Assembly (NCBI RefSeq): GCF_003589595.1
Contig: NW_020653713.1
Location: forward strand, 4,074,692-4,138,691
Reading direction: 5' to 3'
From: Hyposmocoma kahamanoa
Lineage: Eukaryota; Arthropoda; Insecta; Lepidoptera; Cosmopterigidae
DNA length: 64,000 nucleotides
Both the position numbers and the translations under genes were made by a program. Within the stretch, counting starts at the first letter, position 1. Every line of letters starts with the position of its first letter. The notes under the pieces are model-generated. The model did not search any database. It had not been told where the DNA came from and was given only the letters and a program-made list of their open reading frames with translations. This document shows, one piece after another, positions 35,381 through 46,074 of the stretch.

Positions 35381-35909
35381 TCCCAAGGAGCACACTTTAC
35401 ACGCCTTAAAACTATTATATCTATAAACAGACTTAATACGGTATCGATTTAGATAATAGTTCTCTATAAATGGTTTTACAAAAAAGAAATTGTTCTTATA
35501 GACTTATTTCACTCAAGTCAAAATTTTAACGCCTTCTTAATACCAAACAACTTAATTAAGTGTAATCTCTCTTACGATTTACTCTTATAGTCCTTATTTT
35601 AAGTTCATCTGTAGAACAACTGATTATTTTTAGTAAAATTGTTCTATACACATCCAGTAAACTCTATTAATACTCTAAAAAACTAGTGTTCTTAAGTTTA
35701 ATATATTTAATTTATAGACGTTCTGTAGTGTTTGTACTTATTGACAAACATTTTATAGCGCGTCTTCAGTAGATTTTATTTATAAAAATACTACAATTAG
35801 GGTTTTTACTCTATTGACCGTTGTAAGAGTTCATGCAAAATGGATAAAGTAAAGAATATTAAAAGATCTGGTGGAGGTGCTGACCCTTGGATATTAAGTC
35901 ACATCATTC
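35381..35909. other. AT-rich DNA, nothing recognised
   Basis: No feature seen. The right edge carries the GATACAAT duplication of the hAT-like element. Confidence 0.4.
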
Positions 35910-35917
35910 GATACAAT

Positions 35918-36984
35918 CAGCGTTGCCAATACCAATTGTTCAAAATCTCCAAAAATCACGGTTAAAATCCTCAAATTTGGGGACAGCAAAGTTCATGTTC
36001 CCCACAAATTCCCCGCATCTCGAATTTTCATTATTTATTAGAAATACATCGCTTAAAAATATAATAAAGAATTAAGAAACTCAAAATGTAATAATCTATT
36101 ACGTTTGCTGTGAATGTAAACAGAACGTAAAAAGTAAAACTAATTATAAAATTAGATGACCTTAAATCGTTTATTTATTTTAATAATAATAATAATAACG
36201 TACACACTCAACATAACCCCGCACTAGGGAAACCCTGTGTCGCGGGTGCCATGGACACACACGTAGACAACCACAAGGTACACCCATTACATACCCAACC
36301 CCACACTCACGAGAGAAATAAATGTAGGCCATACAAATATTTCTTCCGACCCGGGAATCGAACCTGGGACCTGGTAACCGTTCGGCCACTGAGGCAGTTA
36401 CATTAATTATAATATTAATTAGGTTGAACATTAATCTGTAATCAATCTGAACAAAAAATAATTTTTCTTTGCCTTACAAAACTAAGTAAATTGATTATTT
36501 GTTGTGCATTTGGTGACACTATGTTAACGTTAGAAATAATCAATGAGTTTCGACCTATATTTAATGTTTAAAGTTGGCGAGTGGTAAGTTGTGGTGTGGA
36601 AGTACCAACTGCTCGGCTTTGTTTCTCAACAGCTGATTTCGATTTGCTTCATACCGGGGACCGGCCTAAGCGGGAGAAAGAATCGCAAACTCAACACGCA
36701 CCGACTGGTAATTTTACATTTCAGAACCAAGTGCTCTAATTAATTCTATTTAAGCTGCTTGTTAATAATGCGAGGGATGTGCGATGTTGAAAAACACGTC
36801 GATATAGTCCATCACAGTGTTTCTAACGATCAAACAGCGATGCGTCAGCAATTGATAGATTAAACAAAATGATAAAATGTTAGAATCCCCACATTTTCCT
36901 TACATAGCGCCAATCCCCACAAAATCCCCAATCAATTTGAAACTCACCACAATTTGGGGAATTCCCCACAAATTGGCAACGCTG
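35918..36984. mobile_element. Non-autonomous hAT-like element with 8-bp duplication
   Basis: The ends are CAGCGTTGCCAAT (35918-35930) and ATTGGCAACGCTG (36972-36984), perfect 13-bp inverted repeats. Immediately outside both is GATACAAT (35910-35917 and 36985-36992). An 8-bp duplication with CAGNGTTGCCA ends is the hAT signature. Just inside each end are CCCCACAAATT-type motifs in inverted arrangement. No transposase frame was seen. A SINE2 copy (36181-36397) lies inside, which accounts for ~217 of the 1067 bases, so the original element was about 850 bp. Confidence 0.92.
36181..36397 (-). mobile_element. SINE2 nested in the hAT-like element
   Basis: Plus reading: (TAA)n tail, CCCCGCACTAGGGAAACCCT, GCGGGTGCCATGGACAC, AATAAATGTAGGCCATACAA, GGGAATCGAACC (B box, reverse) and GTAACCGTTCGGCCACTGAG (A box, reverse). 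Near full length. Confidence 0.95.
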
Positions 36985-38941
36985 GATACAATAGTCGTAA
37001 TTCGCGCTCTGGCCGGTCATGGCATCATTTGTTTGTTGACAAATAAATAAACATTGTGAAGTAATTCCTTGTTCTGAAATGATAAAAACAATTGAAATGA
37101 GCGCGTAAACTACTGTACTTCAATATTGTGTATGTGTATTGTGCCGCCTATCAATAGAATACAGTGAAATCATTGTGTGAAATGTGGTTGGCGTGAAGAA
37201 ATAACCTCAATTTTGTAATGAAAATTTTATTTCTTCCAACATAAGTTAGGTATGTCATTAAAATATCCCTTATATTTATATGATAGGGAATTTATCCGCC
37301 TTTCTAGTCATATATAACACATTCCATATAATTATACAGAATAACGTTTTTTTGCGACAAATTGGATTTTTTCAATTGTTTTTTTGACCTAGTGTTTTGA
37401 AAAGTTTTTTATTGCATAATACGCTCACTATTTCCTATAACTTTATAAAGGTTTTGTAGTACTGTCAAAAGAAAAAATCGCTTAGAAACATCGCGTTTTG
37501 TAGACAATCATAAAAACTTCATAGGAGTGAAAGTTCTTCTACAAGATCAACTACACTAAAGCAAGTAAAAATAATCTTTTCGTATTCTAAAGTTTTTCTA
37601 AAAATAAAGCTATAGACAAAATGCTCCCAACTGTGTTTTGAAAAAAGCTTTAAATTCTTATCGCCATTTTTATTTTTAAAGAATGACTATGAAGTAGCCG
37701 TAGTAGTTTAAAAAGTAAATCTAAGTTGAAATTAGCTTGAAGAAGCCTAGAACTTCTTGGAAATGGTTTGTTTTGTGAGTTATTTTGTATATTTAAGCTT
37801 TCTATAAATATTTAAAACCGAAAATCGATAACTGTATTATTATTAGGTTTATATTTTATACATAAATATTTAAAATTTAGCGAGCGCATTACTTTTATGG
37901 CAGGTTTTACATCACTTTTCACAATGTATTTAAAGACGCACGTCAATTTGCGCTTACTAACCTATTAAACATTGCGCGAAAAAGTCAGAAATATTATATC
38001 TAATTTCGCCATGTTGCAATTTTGATAGTTTTGTAAGCCATTAAACTTGAAATCTATTAGTATTAAGAGAATTGCGTCTTATATTTGTAACGCTAGTATT
38101 TTGTTTTTAAAATAGCATTACTAAGAAAACTATTATAGACTATAAATTGTCTAAAAACTGTCTACAAGACTAAATAAAAACTGCAAATGGTCTTGTAGCA
38201 TTCTAGAAGGGTTGCTTGAGAAAAAAGATAAGAATCACTCTTAACACTACCTACGGATGGTTTCTCAAAACACTCTTGTGATCTAGTAATAAAGTTATGC
38301 CCACTTTTACTTTAAATTATCTAGAAACATTCTTCGAGATATCTTGAGGGAATTTGAACTTTTAAAATATTCAATCGAAATAAATTCTTTAGATATGGGT
38401 GTGCTGCTTGGGTTATTTGTTTATGGTGGGAAAACATTGTGCTATTCAATAAACTTAATATTTTAATTACGTTTAAGTTACACAAATGAAGTGTTTTAAG
38501 AGGCGATTTATCTGATACTTAACAATCAAATTGAAATCGTAAAGATATCTCTTGTGATTCTTTAGTAATTCATATCGAGTCTTCAGTTGTTCTTTAAGAC
38601 ATATTTCCAAACACTTGCTCTCTGCCTATGAATACAGGCTATGCTTTCTCAATAAATAAAAAAAGAACATCAAATAGCGGCCGATGTAACCAGTTTAATC
38701 CAACCGGCCAGACATACCGACGCCGCGGTAACTTTGTAGCGGCGGCAAGATTTCAAACATTGTCAGATTACTTGAGCTTTTTGCGTTGGTATTATCGGCG
38801 TTTGTTAATCTATAAGATTAATAGCTATTATTAGTATTTTACTTTGTAGGTATTATGAGGTAAAAAAAGTGAAATGCGCTCTCTGTAAGGAGAAGAAGTG
38901 GTAGTTGTAACAGGTAATGTCATAATTATTATTTATTTAAT
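36985..38941. other. AT-rich DNA, no gene recognised
   Basis: Short motifs of the kind TCTAGAAAC/TTGTAGAC recur loosely between 37450 and 38400, but no repeat unit or coding frame could be defined. A small GC-richer patch lies at 38670-38760. Confidence 0.4.
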
Positions 38942-39400
38942 AATTTTTTTTCTGAGTGTTCGATCTTTGTATTAATAATTATAACAAACTAGTGGAGTAA
39001 TTTCACAAAAAATAATTAAATATCAATTCAATAAAAATTTAATTAATACAGTGAATAGCGACATCTCTCGCCAGGACTGGTAGCTGTAAAGGTACTAACT
39101 GGGTGATAAATCTGTCATAGATTTCTCATAGATGGCGCTACGACTAAAAAGTCGTTGAAAAACCAAATACAAAGACACGACCCAAGCACATAGAAAAATT
39201 CGTGAAGTCCGTTGGTTCGTTCCGTGGCTTAGTTAGTATAGCGTCTGGCACGGTATGCAAGAGGACGTCGGTTCGAATCCGACCGGATCGAAGGAATTTT
39301 TTCTGAGTGTTCGATCTTTGTATTATTAATTATAACAAACTAGTGGAGTAATTTCACAAAAAATAATTGAATATCAATTCAATAAAAATTTAATTATTAT
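38942..39400 (+). mobile_element. SINE3, partial tandem duplication
   Basis: TCTGAGTGTTCGATCTTTGT and AACAAACTAGTGGAGTAATT occur at about 38951 and again at about 39301, a period near 350 bases. Between them lie GGTAGCTGTAAAGGTACTAA, TAGATGGCGCTACGAC, AAACCAAATACAAAG, the A-box region TTCCGTGGCTTAGTTAGTAT and the B box GGTTCGAATCC. So the array is tail, full head, tail: about 1.3 units. Confidence 0.85.
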
Positions 39401-39536
39401 TTTAAGATTATTTTTATTAATTTATTTTCAATAATGTGATAACCTGACGCAAGATAAACATTCATTAGGTACAGTTAGTGAATTACATATTAAAATAAAA
39501 TGTAACTTGCAATATTAAAGAGAGAGAAAATTTCAA

Positions 39537-39792
39537 TAGCAGTAGAGCTCCTTGTGAAAGAGTTCGTCCATCGTCCAGGGAACTACAACCACCTTACCTA
39601 TTTCTACCGCCAAGCAGTAATGTCATTTGAACGTTAAGGGTGCTGGTGAAATTACAGGCACATGGGAATTGTCAACTTATGTCTCAGGGTGACGGGTGTA
39701 GCAGCAGTGCCCACCAGATATTTGCGATTTAAAGCTCTGAGTGGCACTCAGTCGCAAGAATTATGCGTCCCGTCACTAGAAATTACAAAAAA
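39537..39792 (+). mobile_element. rep1 copy
   Basis: Starts at the standard boundary TAGCAGTAGAGCTCCTTGTG and ends CACTAGAAATTACAAAAAA. It carries a small duplication (GTCCATCGTCCA) and lacks the part around GACAGGCGTGTC. Confidence 0.92.
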
Positions 39793-41100
39793 TAGAGAAA
39801 AAGCATATTTTCGAAAAATAACCAATATGGGTATTACTTCTACAAAAACAACTTAATTATATGATCTACAATAAAAGACAATAAAACAAAAAATATATAT
39901 TACGTTTACAAAATATTAGTTTGCATCTAAATATACACGTATGTGAAACTATATAAATATAATCAGCTCTTATAACTTAATATTTTTATAAAATTTAACC
40001 TGTACTTACCTGCGCTTATTATAACAAAGATAATTTTAATATAATAAAAGATTAAGGAAAAGGAGAATAAAAGATAACAAGCCCCTTATCCAAAAGGCAC
40101 TTTTATAATGAGCAAACAAACGCCGTTTCATCAAGTTTCAATACAGAAATCAGTAAAGAAATGATCAACCTCATTGTCAGGCCTCGAGTGCGTTCGGAAG
40201 CCTCCACTCATTGTCGCGCTGCAAAACCGCTGCATCATTTTAATCAAACTTAAAGTTATTTATCATTCCCTCCCTCTTAGAAATCATTTTTAAAATAAAC
40301 ACAAAGAATGTTGGGAGAATGCGTTACAAAAATATTTAAAGGATTTAAAGCAGTCGTTTTTAACAGGTGTACGATTCTTGGTGTTCCCACTTTTTCGAAG
40401 TCACTGCTTGCAGAACGTCGTACACGCCTTTCTACTTAATCTTTACTATATACTTTATGATGTATCTCATAAGGTACATTGTTGTTTGATTTTTAGGTAT
40501 AATTTATTACTTTTAAAGCGTACTAGGGTTGTCGAAACCAAGGCTTCTCAATGAACTTTTTTTTTGCTGTCTACTTAATACCATTTTGTTTTTATTTGTT
40601 AGGTACATATGTTTTATTTTTTCTATAAGGATGCCGCATTCCATTTGATTATTACACTATCTATAGTTTTGTCGATCGTATCTTAATAAAGAGGCTGTTT
40701 TGAAGTTTCTTAATAGACTTTTTCTCTTTTTTTCTTTTCGTGGTAATTAAAAGTGTTCGCTCAGTGATTTTTTTTGTTTGATCATTATCTACGTATTGAT
40801 GCTTTTGTTATCAATTGACTTCTAATGTTGAGGTTAATTTTGTAATGTTATTCATGATTTAGAAACTATGTCAAGAATTCTTATGATAATAATGTTCATA
40901 ACTGTAGTTCATATGAACCACTGACTAACCACATAATATATGAGAACGTTTAATTTGAAAAAAGAATTACTTAAATCGTCTTTTAAATTCGAATAAACAT
41001 TCTGGTATGTGGCCAGTGTTCATATGAAAGTAGTTAACATGATTCAATCTTTTTGTAAATTTGACCATGCCGTGGTGTTATTTTTTAAAAATAATATTAT
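39793..41100. other. AT-rich DNA, nothing recognised
   Basis: A less AT-rich stretch at 40160-40240 has no frame worth calling. Confidence 0.4.
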
Positions 41101-41272
41101 GATAAACTACACGCCTGTCCCTAACAGTTGCAGTGCCATTTAGAGCTTAAAATCGCAAAGATGTTAGGGGCACTGCCACTGCGCCTGTCGCCCTGAGACG
41201 CATTACTGCTTGGCGACAGAAATAGATAAGGTGGCATTCTTCCCAGGACGAACTCTTTCACAAGGAGCTCTA
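41101..41272 (-). mobile_element. rep1 copy, internally deleted
   Basis: Plus reading: TACACGCCTGTCCCTAACAG, TTAAAATCGCAAAGATGTTA, CGCCCTGAGACG, then directly CATTACTGCTTGGCGACAGA and CACAAGGAGCTCTA. About 75 central bases are missing. Confidence 0.9.
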
Positions 41273-41487
41273 TTCCTATTGAACTATACGTACCACTGGT
41301 ATGCTTTTAGCTTGGTCCTTCTCGTCGATATCGATAGAGTTGAATTGATCTTTAATATGAAGGGGAACATGTTGTTGACTGTAGATTCTAGCGGGTCGCA
41401 TCTCTCTCTAAATGCTTTCAAGTTAATTTGAAAATGGTATTCCAATGTATTATTTCTATTATTACTTATTGGCGTTATAATGTAAAC

Positions 41488-42001
41488 TGCTTCCGTTGCC
41501 AAACGTTTATCATGCTGGTCTGCCACGCAGACGTCTCGGGTTCGACTCCTGGGAGAAATATTTATATTTTTTTGCCTACATTTATTTTTCTGGTGAGTTT
41601 TGGTGTAATTTGTAGTTGTCTATATTTGCATCCATTGCCCGCGATAAAGGGCTTTTTATTTTTTTTTTATAATACCAGGTGACGGGATGGACAAATCGTG
41701 CGCCTGGTGGTAAGCGACACGCCTATCCATAGCAGTTGCAGTGCCACTCAGAGCTTTAAATCGCAAAGATCTTAGAGCCACTGCAACTACGCCCGTCACC
41801 TTGAGACACAAGTTGACAAGTCCCATGTGCCTGTAATTTCACCACCACAAATTTTCCTTCAAAACCGGAACGCAGTAATGCTCACATTACTGCTTGGCTG
41901 GGAGTACCTCCCTGGACGAACTCTTTCACAAGGAGCTTTACTGCTACGAAACTAGGATTTTCCTAGTGCGGTGCTATGGGTGCGTACGGTATAATTATTA
42001 G
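41488..42001 (+). mobile_element. SINE2 split by rep1
   Basis: The left part (41488-41651) has CTGCTTCCGTTGCCAAACGT, TCGGGTTCGACTCC (B box), GGAGAAATATTTATATTTTT and TGCCCGCGATAAAGGGC. The right part (41956-42001) has ATTTTCCTAGTGCGGTGCTA, GGGTGCGTACGG. In intact SINE2 these are adjacent. rep1 occupies 41652-41948. Confidence 0.88.
41652..41948 (-). mobile_element. rep1 nested in SINE2
   Basis: Plus reading from TTTTTTTTATAATACCAGGT and GACGGGATGGACAAATCGTG through ACTCAGAGCTTTAAATCGCA to GAGCTTTACTGCTACGA. Near full length. The possible flanking duplication (CGATAAAGG before, CGAAACTAGG after) is imperfect. Confidence 0.92.
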
Positions 42002-42974
42002 TACTGTAATGAGGTTGATACGTTCTTAAGTATCATAGGAATGAACCGGATCAACAAAAATGTATAATAGATACTGAATCACTACACATAACACTTACTC
42101 ATTTATTTACTTACCCTGACGTAGCAAGCCAAAGCGGATCTAAGACTCCGTAACTATAAAACTCTATTGCGTTGTTATTCCTCAGCTTGGAGCTCACAGG
42201 TATTCTCCACTTTCTCTGTTTAAATTCTACTGGAACATATGATAATAAAGTTAAAAAATATGACCACCAATTGCCTGAGATTGCATCCTACAGAATATCC
42301 ATATACAATCTGGTCTCGTAGGAGATGGTGTAAGTTCTCGACATTGGCAACAATAGGAGTAGGGTACAGTAGTATGTTTTAGAAGGCAGTTGAACACAAT
42401 TGTGAGTGCATTAAAAAAAATCGTTTACTATTTTCAAATAAACCAAGTAATGGCTGTTCAAAAAGTGAAACTAAACTTACGCTTTGTCGGTGTCCTAAAA
42501 AAGCACTCATCATACCCAAAAATCATATTTTACCGCATTCACGACTTTAACGCCGGATTCATTGATCATTGATCAATATTACAGATCCGTCGGTGCTTTT
42601 GCGCAAAGGAACTCATGCGCACGTAAGTGGGGTAGTTTTCAAATATGGAATGTTTATAATAGTATCGGGATATGATATGTTATATCCGTTAAGAATTATG
42701 ATTCGAGTGTCGGTGCCTTTTCTAAATGTAATTGTTTACTTCCGGATCATTTTGCCTGTAAACGTTTTTGTTATATTATAATCTTTTGTCGAAATATATC
42801 ACTACTTTAAAGTTAAATGGGTACAGTGGAGCACACCAAGAATTTGTAATTTTTTTTGTCAAAAACTGTCCTTATAATATTTACGATACAAGCCAATCGT
42901 CGTTGATACCTACATCTATGTATGTTAGACCATATTTTCCCAAAGTGGTCCCTACAGTGAGCGCTGAAGAGTCC
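42002..42974. other. No supported gene
   Basis: Three consecutive short plus-strand frames (42390-42572, 42569-42781, 42768-42977) show no domain and no shared frame. I see nothing else. Confidence 0.35.
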
Positions 42975-43190
42975 TAAGACCTCGGAAGCAATTGGGGGGC
43001 GTTGATGCTGTCTATAGAGTGCATTTGAAAAAATAACTTAAATTATGTATCTATATAATTTTTGTTTCTTGTGATTTTTTGTGTTACGTTAATATAAAAA
43101 ATACTTGTTTTATTTTTTTATGGTGGTGGACGTTCAAACTTTTTTTTGCTTAAATAGGCGATTTTGGAAGTTTGGGAACCTGTGTGTTAG
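42975..43190 (-). repeat. rep8, hAT-like terminal fragment
   Basis: The minus strand reads GGTTCCCAAACTTCCAAAAT, then TTAACGTAACACAAAAAATC, a TTTTTTCAAATGCA block and CAACGCCCCCCAATTGCTTC, in the same order as 13611-13830. Diverged. Confidence 0.5.
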
Positions 43191-43205
43191 ACCAATCATA
43201 AGCAT

Positions 43206-43392
43206 TTTTAGGGCGCTAGTGAAACAATAGACTTGTCAACTTATGTCTCTGGGTGTCAGGCGCAGAGGCAGTGCCCTCAAATCGTCGCGATTTAAAGCTT
43301 CGAGTGGCTGCAACCTTTAACCTGCAACTGTTATGGACAGGCGTGTAGCTTACCTTCAGGCGCACTTGATATACTTGATATAATAAAAAAAA
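43206..43392 (+). mobile_element. rep1 3' half
   Basis: Runs from GGGCGCTAGTGAAA through GACTTGTCAACTTATGTCTC and TGTTATGGACAGGCGTGT to TGATATAATAAAAAAAAAAA. The 5' half and some internal bases are missing. Confidence 0.88.
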
Positions 43393-43705
43393 AAATTAAA
43401 AACCATTATTAACGTAGCATAATAATTTGATTGGTCTTTGTGGCGTAGGCCGAGAGCGAAAACAAAAAAGATTTGCTAAATGTTCTTAATGTTTTAAATA
43501 TGTTCTTATCTCATATGTATATATATATAAGAACCTCACAATCATCACGCCTATCCTCCAATAGGACATGCATTAATCGGCAAACCGTACAGAGAAGTAT
43601 CTAAACGTGTCAACGGTCAATCTAAAAAGTCATAAACTAATACTAATAAAATAATAGTAATCCTCGACTAATTATCATGAAAATTATCAAAAAAAAATGG
43701 TAAAT
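43393..43705. other. AT-rich DNA, nothing firm
   Basis: ATCACGCCTATCCTCCAATA near 43552 looks like a fragment of a dispersed repeat, but I cannot name it. Confidence 0.3.
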
Positions 43706-43850
43706 TTTTATTGAATGTGTTTACAGAAAGGGTCACCATCATGATATTCAATTATTTTTTGTGAAATTACTCCAATAGTTTGTTATGGCTAGTCGTTGAA
43801 AACCAAATACAAAGATCCGACAACAAGCACACAGAAAAATTCTTTTATTT
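43706..43850. mobile_element. SINE3 pieces joined in inverted order
   Basis: 43706-43787 reads as the reverse of a SINE3 tail (TATTCAATTATTTTTTGTGA, AATTACTCCAATAGTTTGTT). From 43790 it switches to the forward SINE3 5' segment (TAGTCGTTGAAAACCAAATA, CAACAAGCACACAGAAAAAT). The tRNA-like part is absent. Confidence 0.7.
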
Positions 43851-44430
43851 CGAACCCTGGTTTCCCAATACTATACTTATTACCGTTTATTATACATATA
43901 GTCTTTTTTTAACATATCCTCCGTCAATGATATCACATACCTAAAGTACAATAAAACAGATCACCCAAACATTTACAATCATCCCAAGTTACTTCTAAAT
44001 CATTAACCATAGCTCATATGTACAAAACGGTAACGCTTACTAACGGTCCATTAACCATATCAAATCGCAAGTTTGCACAACAATTGTTACAATCGTTCTC
44101 TTTACACGAATCTCTATTTTTTCGCTCGATTTTTAACGCATTTATAGCGGCCATTATCCCATATAAACCATAAACAATTCTCAACTTTACTTCGTCAGTT
44201 TTTGATGTTATTTTAGGTTGTTACAAAATACCGACGATCAATAAAATTATAGGTAATGTTTCATACTTGAAAGTATTTTTGTTGTATGTGTTGTGTTCTG
44301 GTGTGGAAATTTAATTAGTTCTGTGCAGATGTCCCTGAATAGTAAATTTAATAGATTTTCTAATAAATCATTGATATAGGCATTTAAGAACATTTTTCAC
44401 AATGATTCAAAATGTCTTTATTTCATAAGG
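43851..44430. other. AT-rich DNA, nothing recognised
   Basis: No feature seen. Confidence 0.4.
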
Positions 44431-44735
44431 TTTCTTTTTAATATCAAGTGACGGGACGAACAACTCGTGCGCCTGATGGTAAGCGACACGCCTGACCATA
44501 ACAGTTGCAGTGCCACCCAAAACTTTAAATCACAAAGATCTGAGGGTCATTGCCGATGTGCCCCTCACCCTGAGATATAAGTTGACAAGTCCCATGTGCC
44601 TGTCATTTCACCAGCACCCGTATCCTTCAAAACCGGAACGCAGTAATGCCTGACAGTACTGCTTGGCGGCAGAAATAGGTAAGATAGCAGTACATCCCTG
44701 GACGAACTCTGTCACAAGAAGCTCTACTGCTACTA
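44431..44735 (-). mobile_element. rep1 copy, full length
   Basis: Plus reading TTTCTTTTTAATATCAAGTG to GAAGCTCTACTGCTACTAA with no large gaps. At about 305 bases it is a good reference copy of the family. Confidence 0.96.
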
Positions 44736-44837
44736 AATGGAGGTCGTTGTGAAAGATAAGCAATTAATTACTTGAAATCGTAAACTCTATTTACCCATTC
44801 GTTAAGTAGATACCTCTGAGAAGAATTTATAAAAAAT

Positions 44838-44868
44838 GCTAGGGGTTGCTCTTTGTGGCAAAGCTCTT
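44838..44868 (-). repeat. LINE-J 3' UTR scrap
   Basis: GCTAGGGGTTGCTCTTTGTG is the reverse of the AAGAGCAACCCCTAGAG motif that follows LINE-J at 20745. Confidence 0.5.
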
Positions 44869-45012
44869 TGTCTTCTACGGTATTTGTTATTAAATATATT
44901 TTATTAGACATACTTAAACGAATGAGTAACATGCATTTTTATTACCCAAGTTACATGGAAGTGAATGGGAGGAATTTTGTATGAAGTGAATGGAGTCTCA
45001 TTTCTTCAGCAA

Positions 45013-45357
45013 TATGTGCGGTATTAGCTTATAGACAGAATGTTGAACAGTCTAGAAAAAGAGCGTTGTAGTATGAAAGATGTTTTAGTGACCACGATAT
45101 AGAGAGGGATGCTTCTATAGTTTAGTAACGTAGAATGTTGGTAAATTGACTGCACAAATTTATAGAGCAAATGTGGATGGAGGCGTGCGATGAATTAGAC
45201 CTCGGCGTACATTATCTTAATCAGATTAGGGATGTTCATAAAAAGGATGGGTTAAAAGTATCTAGAATAAACGGAAATGTATGAAGAGACTGATGGGAAA
45301 GGAGGAGGCGAAGGAGGATTATCAGGAGTGAGGTCTATAATCTGTGCCTATATATAT
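45013..45357 (+). pseudogene. LINE-K reverse transcriptase, C-terminal end
   Basis: Reading across frames gives fragments MCGISL, LEKERCSMKDV, TAQIYRANVDGGV, RPRRT, LNQIRDVHKKDGLKVSR, then CMKRLMGKEEAKEDYQE. These correspond to a non-LTR retrotransposon C-terminus of the pattern 'ERCGMKDDV...GHVERM...IYRANVDG...GRPRRT.LDQI.DVL.KG.VKSTRN...CMKRLM.V.EAKE'. Frames shift at least twice and several stops are present. The best-preserved counterpart is at 62055-62375. The 3' UTR appears to resume after mite3 (45616-45855). Confidence 0.72.
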
Positions 45358-45615
45358 TAGAGACCCCCACACCAGCGTCTTTCGAGCGTTAGCGTCTTGC
45401 CATAACACGCACAGCGTCGACGACGACGTCCACACAGCGGCGACTCAACGCAGTATCCCTAACTAATTTTTGTGGGCGCAACGCCAGCACCGAGCGACTG
45501 GTAAATAAAGTCGGGTATACGCCACGCTGACATTGTGTCGCGGTCGCGCGGACGTCGTGTCGACGTTATGCGTGTGTTGGTACGTCTTGCCACTAACGAA
45601 AAACGGAGGTCTCTA
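45358..45615. mobile_element. mite3, GC-rich long inverted repeats
   Basis: Ends TAGAGACCCCC and GGAGGTCTCTA bound a 258-bp element whose outer ~90 bases on each side pair (for example GCGTCTTGCCATAACACGCA on the left, with a diverged counterpart on the right). The GC content is far above its surroundings, with many CGAC/GTCG words. There is no coding frame. It lies within the LINE-K 3' region. Confidence 0.8.
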
Positions 45616-45859
45616 ATAACCAATAATTTAATACTGTCTAATAAAAACTAAAAATTTAATACTGTTATGGAAGAGCGGGGTTTCCTGGCACAGGCATTAT
45701 ATGCTTAAACGGAGACTCCTCCCACTAGAAAGTAGACTAAAGTGTGTTAAGATAATAAATTATTATTATTATTATTGTCTTTATTCTTCTCCGCTTGTTA
45801 GCTGGTTTGAAACGCATTTACGGACCGAAGTCAAGTAAATGCAGTATGGCGTGTATCTT
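45616..45859 (+). repeat. LINE-K 3' UTR and (TTA)n stretch
   Basis: Contains TTTCCTGGCACAGGCATTAT, GCTTAAACGGAGACTCCTCC, (ATT)n, TCTTTATTCTTCTCCGCTTG, GCTGGTTTGAAACGCATTTA and CGGACCGAAG. The same late block follows a SINE2 copy at 48391-48470. The assignment to LINE-K is from the usual order in lepidopteran genomes as I remember it. Confidence 0.5.
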
Positions 45860-46074
45860 TATTATTATTATTACAACGCACACACGCACATCCCCGCACT
45901 AGGGAAATCCTATGTCGCGGGTGCCATGGACAAGACATAAACAATCACAAATTACACCCAAACTCATGAGAGAAATAAATGTAGACCTTACAAATATTTT
46001 TCCCGGCCCGGGAATAGAACCTGGGACTTCTGCGTGGCAGTGCAGCATGGTAACCGTTCGGCCACGGAAGCAGT
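45860..46074 (-). mobile_element. SINE2, near full length
   Basis: Plus reading: (TTA)n, CCCCGCACTAGGGAAATCCT, GCGGGTGCCATGGACAAGAC, GAGAAATAAATGTAGACC, CCCGGGAATAGAACCTGGGA (B box, one change), GGTAACCGTTCGGCCACGGA. Confidence 0.93.

Noticed and set aside
38942..39400. CRISPR-like or satellite array
   Set aside because: Only 1.3 units with a SINE internal structure.
45358..45615. GC-rich patch as a CpG-type promoter
   Set aside because: Its two sides are inverted copies, so it is explained by a terminal-inverted-repeat element.
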